Positions 56,860-64,000 of a stretch of DNA of 64,000 nucleotides are shown piece after piece. The stretch comes from Copromyces sp. CBS 386.78 (Eukaryota > Ascomycota > Sordariomycetes > Sordariales > Sordariaceae). The first letter of the stretch is position 1. Every line of letters starts with the position of its first letter. Under the pieces are notes generated by a model. The model was not told the origin of the DNA, did no database searches, and saw only the letters and a list, made by a program, of their open reading frames with translations. The translations under genes and the position numbers were made by a program. The stretch covers positions 124,001-188,000 of the forward strand of contig MU839103.1 in NCBI GenBank assembly GCA_030685235.1. Reading direction: 5' to 3'.

Positions 56860-57558
56860 GTCAGGTTTGGTTTGATAAGCGGATAATTTGGTTTGCTAGC
56901 GACTCGCTCTTTTCTTGAATATTTCGTCTCACTTTGTTCCGAAAGCGTTGGTTATGGATTCATTATAGGCGTTGGAGCTATGATACCTCGTCCACAACAC
57001 CAACTTTCAAGTATGCTAGAGGCCTGTATATCAATGTAATCCAGAAGCGTTGGAGAAACTCCTAAATAGGTAGTCTCTAGAGTGGGAAACCGAATGAAAG
57101 AAGAGGGGTATGTTGTTTAACTTGGCTATTGATCCCCTAGTCAAGGAATAGTATTCAATACTGACTGTGATTTCATCCATAAGATTCTTTCAACAATCTA
57201 AACATTATCAGGAAACTTTCACGTACTGGCCAGTCTTCTTACCTCCGCGACTTGCCTCATCAGTTAGACGATGTATGAGAATGACACAAGGGCTAACAAA
57301 AACAGAAGTCAATTCCAACGGAACGCCAACGCATCCAAAAAACTAACCCAGGACGTAACGCAAACTAATACCACCAAGTGAAACCAAATAACTGACCCGA
57401 TCATGTTGCGCCATCCCAGGTAGTCGGCCCTCCCGACTTACATAATACAACTTGACACACCCCGTCCTCCATCCGCCATCCACCATTCCCGTTTCACCAG
57501 TTTCGTACCTTCTCAACAACCAAAACCGCTTCCTTCCCGTCCTCTTTACAGCCACAAC
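56860..57558. other. Intergenic, convergent 3' ends
   Basis: AT-rich 3' flanks of two converging genes. No coding signal. Confidence 0.6.
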
Positions 57559-60500
57559 CTACTCTATCCCATCATCCATACCAAAATCGTCAACCGGATC
57601 ATCCCTCTGCCCTGCTGCTGAACTCCCACCATCATTACCAAAAACATCTCCCATACTACCCCAACCGCCACTCGGCCCAGCACCAACATTCGCACCCCTC
57701 AGAGCACCCGAAGCACCAGCACCCCGAGCACCCCTACCGCCCCTTGGAGCACCTCGAGCATTCCGAGTAGTAGTACCCCTCGGACCACCCCTTGGACTAC
57801 CTCTCGGAGCCCCAGAGGCACCTCTCATCGGCCTCGGAGAATTAGGAATATTCATCTCAGCAAAAGGCGCTATGCGTCGGTCAAAAATCCCCATGCCCCT
57901 TCGCTCCCTGATGAGCGCTGCTCCCAATGCTCCAGCTCCAGCATTCCCACCACCACGCCTCCTACCAGGAGCCCCAGGTGCTGCCGCAGGTCCCCTATTA
58001 GTTGGAGAAGGAGAATTATTCCCAATGTTAAAACTCAACTGCGACAACGGACCAAGTAATCCCCTCATGGCGCTCCCCGGCGTTCTTCTAATCAGGGTAG
58101 GCGAACCACCGTCACCACCCAGAGTATCGGCGCCAGTGCGGCGGAAGAGCTCAGGGGTGTTAGGTGTCCGAGCATTACGGATGTCTCCGTCTGTGGCTGG
58201 ACGTCCGTCGGCGGGGTCACGGCCACCACCGGGGGAGTTGAGACCGAGGTTGCCCATGGTGAGGTCGGCGAGGTCGACGAGGCCTACTGCGTCTAGGAAT
58301 GTGGGCGGGGGGGTTTCATTGGGCCCGTGAGGTTGACGACGAGAGGGCCGGGAGCCAGCAGCTTGAAGGGGCGAGTGGCCTGGTGTTGAACGGCGGCGGG
58401 GACGGGGACCTTCGAGGATGTGGCGCGGGGTGCGGGAGTGGACGGGGGGGGTTTTGGTGTAGGCTGGGGGTGGGGTGCGGTAGGGGGATTGGGAGGGGGC
58501 GCGCATGTGTGGAGTGCGGAGGGGGGTGGTGGTGCGAGCAGCACGGGGGCTGCGTTGGGGAGTGGTTGGTTGGCCTGGCTCGGAGGGCCTGTTGGTAGTG
58601 GTGTTACGTTGAGGGGGGGCGTCCGTAAAGGGGTCGGCGATGTTGGGGTCGTTGGCCACGATGCCGGACTCTGAAGATGAAGAGGAGTAGGAGCAGGTTG
58701 AGCAGTAGGAAGAGGAAGAGCCAGAGGAGGAATCATCATCATGGTGGCGACGACGACGATGATGGCGGGAAGAAGGCCTTGCTTGTATCCTCCCTCTGCG
58801 GCCGTTGCCGCCGGAGCTGATGTCCATGGCATCTCCGGAAATTTCGGGAATATCGGGGCTCCAGGGGTCGTCGTATCCGCCATCATCTTCAGGTATCAAC
58901 TCGTCGTCTTCCGAAGAGTTTTCTGCACCGGCACCTGGTGAGCGGCCAGAGCTACCACCACCAGGGCTCCGGCCAGAAGCACCACCAGGACCACGCCTCG
59001 GATCATCATCACCGGAACTATCACTGTTATCATCATCAGACCCAGAACTAGAAGATGAAGTCCAAGCAGGACCCGAAGCAGAACGGGAAGCGCCAGCCGC
59101 AGGAGACGAAGATGGAATACCACCAGCAGCAGGAGGCCTAGCAAACCTCCGTGGCGGGAGGACTTGAGTCGGACGCAGTTGTCGCTTGGTAGCCGGTAAT
59201 TGCGCTTCATTCTCATCATCCTCATCATCTCGTCCGCGCTTGGCGCCGGCCGCTGGTGGTGGTAATGGACGGGACCTGATTTCCAGGTTTCCAAAGTTGT
59301 GGCCTGAGAAGGTTATCCCTTGAGGGAGGTTGTCAGCCGGTGCCCGTGGTCTAATCTGCAAGCCTGCAAAGGCGTCTCCTGACAAGATTGCTTCCTGCTC
59401 TAGATTGGTAGCCGACATGACTCTCGTCGTTGGTCTTGGAGCCGGAGCCGGACCCGGCGGTCCATGTGGGTAAGCCGTTCTCGGTGATATTGGCTGCTGG
59501 GACGGGCTCCTGAGGTGAAGTCGTGACATATCAAGATCGGAGTCATAATCCGTGCCAGGGCTTGTTTGCCGCTGCTTCCCCTTCCCCTTCTTGTCCTTCT
59601 TCTGGTTCTTCTTCCTGATGTACGGTTTCACCCGCAACGTCCCACTCTGGAGTTTCATCGAAATTCGTCCAAAGATCAAATGAAACTTATCCCACAGCTG
59701 ACGGAACATGAGCGGCATGTTGAACACGTCGCGCTGAGCGATCTTCTGCAAGCGCTGGGACCGGCTGCGGTGGACCGTGTCCACGAGGGAGGGCATGGTC
59801 TTTGCCAAGTCAGTGAACTCGTTTTTCGAGATGGTGCTCTTGTGTAAATATTCGCTGGTTTGCTTCAGAGAGAGGTCGAGCAACGTGAGGGATGTGACAA
59901 CCTCGTTGATGGACGAGAGGAGCTGGCTGTCGAGGAACACGATTTGCATCCACCGCGTGATCTTGACCGGGAGAGATAGCTCCTTGACTCGATGAACCTT
60001 GCGCCCGTAGGACGCGATACGCTGCTGGAGCTTCCAGAGATGGACTTGGAGGTAGCTCTTGTCGATGTCAGAGAGCTGCAGGAATTCGACCGCCATGCGC
60101 TGGGAGTGCTGGAGCTCGGCTAGCACCAAGCTGCGGAAGTCTTGCAAGGCCGGTAGCAGTTCCTGGGTGGTCGAGCGAGCGTTGAGCTGAGTAACGCTGG
60201 TTGCAGATTCTCCAGGCATGTTGGACAACGCGTTGAGTTTGATTTTCCCCATCGCTTCCTTGAGCTCCTCATCACGACCAGACCATCTTTTCTTCTCCTC
60301 ATCCCAACGGCTCTTGGTTCGCACGCCGACTAACTCCTCGTCGACGAGATGGCTGAGGTATTCGCTCACCATGCCATACCCAGCCGCTCTGAACGCTCTC
60401 ACCGCCGTGCTCAGCCATTTCCCCTTGGACAGACCAAAGGTCGCGTACCAATCCTGTTTCCGCTTTTCCTCCTCTGCACCTGCCGGCGCGGTGAAAGAAG

Positions 60501-62526
60501 GTCTGCCGGCGGTGGGAAACCGCAGGGCCCGGTGGCCGTAGATGGGCACGTTGTTGTCCCAGAAGCTCTGCTGGAACAGGCGGTGGACATCTTCAAGTTG
60601 GATCAGCGTGCCGACACGTGAGGTGGGTAGGACGGCGTCGCGCAGGTAGTTGGCGCTGTTGGCGTGGTCTTTGGTCTCTGGTGGGTCGGGCCATTGCCAA
60701 AGACAGATGTCGATGGGCCAGGTGCGGTAGGGGAAGAAGCGGGCGATGTCGGTTTGGTGAGGGGGTTTGAGGGTGCCGCCCCATAACTGTGGTTATTCCT
60801 TGTCAGCAATCGTAACCTTGGTGTTCTCGTCTATATAAATAAATGTGGCTCTTAGTCACGACCGGTTGGTTGATAGTGATTGTCTTGCTTACCTGATTCT
60901 CGAACGCATAGCCGATCTCAGCTTTTCCTTCATTGGCCCAGAAGGGATCGTCCCAGGCTCGATTACGGACTTCTGGGTATGCGGGGTCTGGGACCTGAGC
61001 ATACATGGCAAAATGGGCGGCATGCTGTTATCAACGACGGACGGCGCCTGAGTCAGCGTAACGGAGGGGGACAGAAATTGGGTAAGGACAAACGTACAGC
61101 TAGCTCGTGAAGAATGGTAGTCGCAATCACGAGTGAACAATTCTGTTTCTCGACGATGTTGTACTCTGGAACAAGCAGAGGCCACATGATCTCGGCAGCA
61201 ATCACGACTTCTAGACGAAAATTGACAGGGTTGTGTCGATGGGACGGCACCGTCTCACCGGTGGTGTCGTCTGGGTTGCCTTTTCCTTTGCATACAACCC
61301 TAAATTGATGGCTTGACTTGATGCTGAACCAGATTCTTTCCTGGATATATTCGAGGGCGAGTCGCGCTCTCGTGTCGGCCCCCAGCTTTCTGAAAAAGTC
61401 CTTGGGCTCGTCGGGGTCGATGTAGATGAGCTTTTTGTCCTTGTGTGTCTCGCTTTTGCGCTGCTCGGGGACTTCGATCGCGCAGAGATAGTCCAGACAT
61501 GCTCGCCAGAAGGGATGGTTCATCTGTAAGACTCGAGTGACGAGCTGGAGAGCTGGCTGTAGGGCGTTCCACAGTTCTTCATCGTCCTGTAAAAAGATGT
61601 CAACTCTTCATATTCTCACACGATAGTATGGTGGGCATACACCTAGATGCTGCTAACGTACCACGGAATATTCGCCTGTTTTGCCGCAAAGATTGTATTT
61701 CAGGCGACTGGCTTCGTCCATACTGAGCCATTTCTGGTCTCTCGCAAGCAAACTATAGATTGGCAAGTCAATTCTGCTGCTAGTGCCGGCCGGATGTCAG
61801 GGGGGCAAGTGATTCGTACTTGTGAAGGTTTCCACTGAGGTTACTCTCCTGAGGCTCAAAGTCTGGGTGCAAGGGCTCGCATTTCCACTTGATTCTCTAA
61901 GCCAGTACCAGTAGACGTTAGCCAATCTCATTCCTTAATCACATTATTATGTAGGATAAGCCGCTTTGGTTGAAGCATACCTCGTGAGTGGTGAACCCAT
62001 GGAACAAGGCCCTCTGATAGTCCTCATCATCTGCATAGACCTCTTCTTCTACAAAGTTCGTCTTGAATCGAGCAATAGTTTCAGCAATGTTGGCAAGCGA
62101 GTACGGTGCCGGCTGATCCAAATTATCATATTCGTGCTCGAAGGCCTCCGTTAGAGGCGACATGCGCGACCGGCCGTGTCGAGGACCACGGAAGTCATCA
62201 TCGGGAAATATGCCATACCGCAGGGCATATCTGGTTGGATTGTGCCACTTGTCCTCGGGCAGGAGAGCTGGCCGCAGCCGAGACGTCGCATCACCCTTGA
62301 CGACGGCCGTTGAACCCTCCTGCGGGACTATTTCTTCTGGGGGAAGTGGGATGCCCTGTTGTGGCCAGTTGGGATGGGTCCATCGTGGGACAAGATTGGG
62401 AACGTCCGGATCCTGCGTTTCCTCTAGGACTGTGTCATAGCTGTTCTCATGGATGGTGTTAATGGCGTTTTGGAACTTCTCCCACATCCAGTCTCTGATG
62501 TCGTCGTCGGACTCGTCGGCGGTCAT
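57559..62526 (-). CDS. Large protein of unknown function with HELAH zincin-like motif and long disordered tail
   Basis: Exons 62526-61981, 61896-61820, 61779-61662, 61586-61098, 61024-60893 and 60786-57559 keep frame throughout and give about 1,529 residues. The N-terminal ~250 residues are acidic and mixed (MTADESDDDIRDWMWEKFQN). Residues 250-460 form a metalloprotease-like core. The motif HELAH (about 407-411) is created by splicing, with HELA at the end of exon 4 and the second His opening exon 5. It is followed by AAHFAMYAQ and, 35 residues on, AEIGYAFE, whose Glu could be the third zinc ligand. The LWGGTLKP segment then begins exon 6. After about residue 550 come long helical regions (LLSSINEVVTSLTLLDLSLK), a basic KKNQKKDKKGKGK patch, and some 600 residues of Ser/Pro/Gly/Arg-rich low complexity. 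I know of no characterised member. Similar HELXH...AEIGYAFE cores occur, from memory, in uncharacterised fungal proteins. Zinc binding and peptidase activity are inferences. Confidence 0.72.
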
Positions 62527-63671
62527 GTCTGCGAGGTTTGGCAACAGCAATGACGATAGGAGAAAAGAACATGGTGTTGAGCAAGCGAGAAACCCATATT
62601 GAGTATATCATGTAAATAACGAGTAGACTTCCGACACAAAGAGGTTGTTCCTGGGTGGTGAAGCTGGCCATTCTTGTCCTTGTTCGATTCCGCTTCCGGC
62701 ACCCTTTGACCAGGCCATGAATGAAGACAATGGTGAGAGCGGCTCAACAACGCTTCGGGGTGTATAGCGCACCAATCTGTCAATCATCTTTTTGAATTCA
62801 TGACTTGAAGTGCTGGGCATGGAAGTTGTCAAGGAGAAGAGGGAGCTAGGTACGTACCTCCATCATTTGTCGTTGAATGTGGAGCTAGAGCAACTGTCAA
62901 GTGCCAAGCTTACAACTTGTCCAGCTGTCAACTGTCAGGTACCGTCATGGTTGATGCACGCACTGTACCGGCACCGCAACCCCAGACGGGATGCCGCGGT
63001 TCTCCAATTGTTAGTGCAGCTGCTAGCGTACCTCTAGTGCTACTGTTAGTGTTAGTGCTCACCATCTCGATGATCCATCATCTCCTAACAGTAAACATGG
63101 CAACGCTCGAGAACCACGCATCAACATGACATGTCCTGCCGTCCGTGCAATGAGTGACGGGATGCACGACGGGATGTAGATTAATCCGGAAGGTCGCAGA
63201 GATGATGTTGGATCATCATACTTTGCTCTCTCGTATTTGCCTCTTCCAATAGTCCCCTCAGTTGGCATCCGTTCTCTGCATCGACGGACCATGGTACCCC
63301 ATGTTTACCCCCCGCCCCTTTTCTTCGAGTTTTGCCGCTAACAGATGCAACTTCCCACCTTCCGCAACGAGAAGGTGACTCTCTTGGCCCCTGTCTTCAC
63401 GCCTTTTTCTCTCCGTCCGAGTTCCCATTTCTCTCCAACTTCCAGGGGTTTATGCATCATGGCTGGGACTGCCAGACACAAGTCCTCGATATGGTTCGTC
63501 CTAGTTGCCGGATTCTATCCTGGCTGGCCGGGGCCTTATTGCGTGATGTGACAAGAGGCGGGTTTTGAAGGATGGGAACTGTAAAGTATAAGAGTCACGA
63601 TGCCTCGTGTGTTTCGGGGTGTTGGCTTTTGGGCCTCTTTACGCGCCGTCAAGCCTTTCCAAAATATCAAG
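62527..63671. other. Intergenic, divergent promoter region
   Basis: Between the zincin-like gene (-) and the S41-type gene (+). A TATA-like TATAAGAG (63588) lies some 80 bases before the chosen start of the latter. No gene seen. Confidence 0.5.
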
Positions 63672-64000
63672 ATGCGTGGACACTTTTGGGCCGTCCCGGC
63701 CGTACTGGCCGCCGTCATTGACTCGGCCGCTTCCAAGCCAGTCACCACCACAACGGCCAGCCCAACTGTCCCTACCAGTGAGCCTTGTGCCATTGTGAGC
63801 AGCTCATGGGCTTCCCAGAAGGCTGCCAACCCGGCAGGTGAGTTGAAGTGTTGACAGAGGATAATCAAGAACGTGGGCTAACAGAGAGACCAAAGCCACC
63901 CCGACTGTGGCAGCAGCTCTTGCTTACGAGTGTCTGAACTCGATCCCTCTCGGAAAGGCCGCCGCCATCGAACTCGTGGATTCGCTCAGGCCCTACATCG
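63672..64000 (+). CDS. Probable secreted peptidase S41 family protein, N-terminal part
   Basis: Truncated by the window end. Exon 1 (63672-63837) and exon 2 (from 63887), separated by a 49-nt intron, encode a signal peptide (MRGHFWAVPAVLAAVIDSAA), a Thr/Ser-rich linker, SEPCAIVSSSWASQKAANPA, then TPTVAAALAYECLNSIPLGK with AAAIELVDSLRPYI. That pattern (a Cys, then a P-V-A-x-LAYxCL-x-S-IP helix pair before the catalytic region) resembles the N-terminal domain of fungal S41-family (tail-specific protease-like) secreted proteins. The catalytic Ser/Lys lie beyond the window, so activity cannot be judged. An in-frame ATG at 63600 would bury the signal peptide, so the inner ATG was chosen. Confidence 0.6.

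Noticed and set aside
1..64000. CRISPR arrays, bacterial operons, prophage or plasmid features
   Set aside because: None present. All supported genes are eukaryotic with spliceosomal introns.

Overview
The window looks like chromosomal DNA from a filamentous ascomycete of the Sordariales, most like Neurospora or Sordaria. The genes are split by short introns (about 50-70 nt) with GTRNGT donors and CTRAC-type branch points. Housekeeping genes use strongly C/G-ending codons. Proteins carry Gln-, Pro- and Glu-rich tracts, the tRNA has an intron, and a truncated 5S rRNA-like copy lies dispersed among protein genes. Long AT-rich intergenic stretches hold decayed repeats. There is no bacterial-style operon structure and no CRISPR array. 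The assignment rests on sequence character and remembered protein families, not on any search.

Layout. 1.4-2.5 kb: RRP1/NOP52 rRNA-processing protein (+). 2.8-3.2 kb: 5S pseudogene and a broken gene fragment. 3.6-7.2 kb: an unrecognised multi-exon gene (-) with symmetric phase-1 exons, a 233-bp tandem repeat and an assembly gap. 7.5-10.0 kb: repeats, including a 548-bp inverted-repeat element. 10.6-12.0 kb: unrecognised gene (-). 12.4-13.6 kb: syntaxin-18/Ufe1 SNARE (-). 14.6-16.5 kb: MFS transporter (+). 16.9-17.5 kb: 412-bp MITE with 8-bp target duplication, then an intron-containing tRNA (-). 18.1-20.2 kb: sphingoid base kinase (-). 21.8-24.0 kb: NatA auxiliary subunit (-). 24.9-25.6 kb: MIX23/Cid2-like protein (-). 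27.6-29.9 kb: ankyrin-repeat protein (+). 29.9-35.6 kb: 5.6 kb without a supported gene, upstream of a Zn(II)2Cys6 regulator (35.6-39.3 kb, +).

39.9-41.3 kb: 2-hydroxyacid dehydrogenase (-). 43.1-44.5 kb: S-adenosylhomocysteinase (-). 45.9-47.2 kb: eIF3h (-). 48.2-49.0 kb: UPF0643-type protein (-). 50.3-51.5 kb: mitochondrial S-adenosylmethionine carrier (-). 52.5-54.6 kb: glutaminyl-tRNA synthetase (-). 55.4-56.9 kb: macro-domain protein (+). 57.6-62.5 kb: a ~1,529-residue protein (-) with a HELAH zinc-protease motif that is split by an intron and becomes visible only after splicing. 63.7-64.0 kb: start of a probable secreted S41-peptidase-family protein (+), cut by the window end.

Genes are transcribed singly. 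Most are housekeeping: ribosome biogenesis and translation (RRP1, eIF3h, GlnRS), protein N-acetylation, ER SNARE fusion, sphingolipid signalling and the methyl cycle (SAHH plus SAM carrier). The less ordinary material is the zincin-like giant protein, the symmetric-exon gene, two in-frame stop codons inside otherwise conserved reading frames (MFS transporter and Zn-cluster regulator), and the transposon remnants. Exon boundaries were placed by eye from splice signals and frame continuity.
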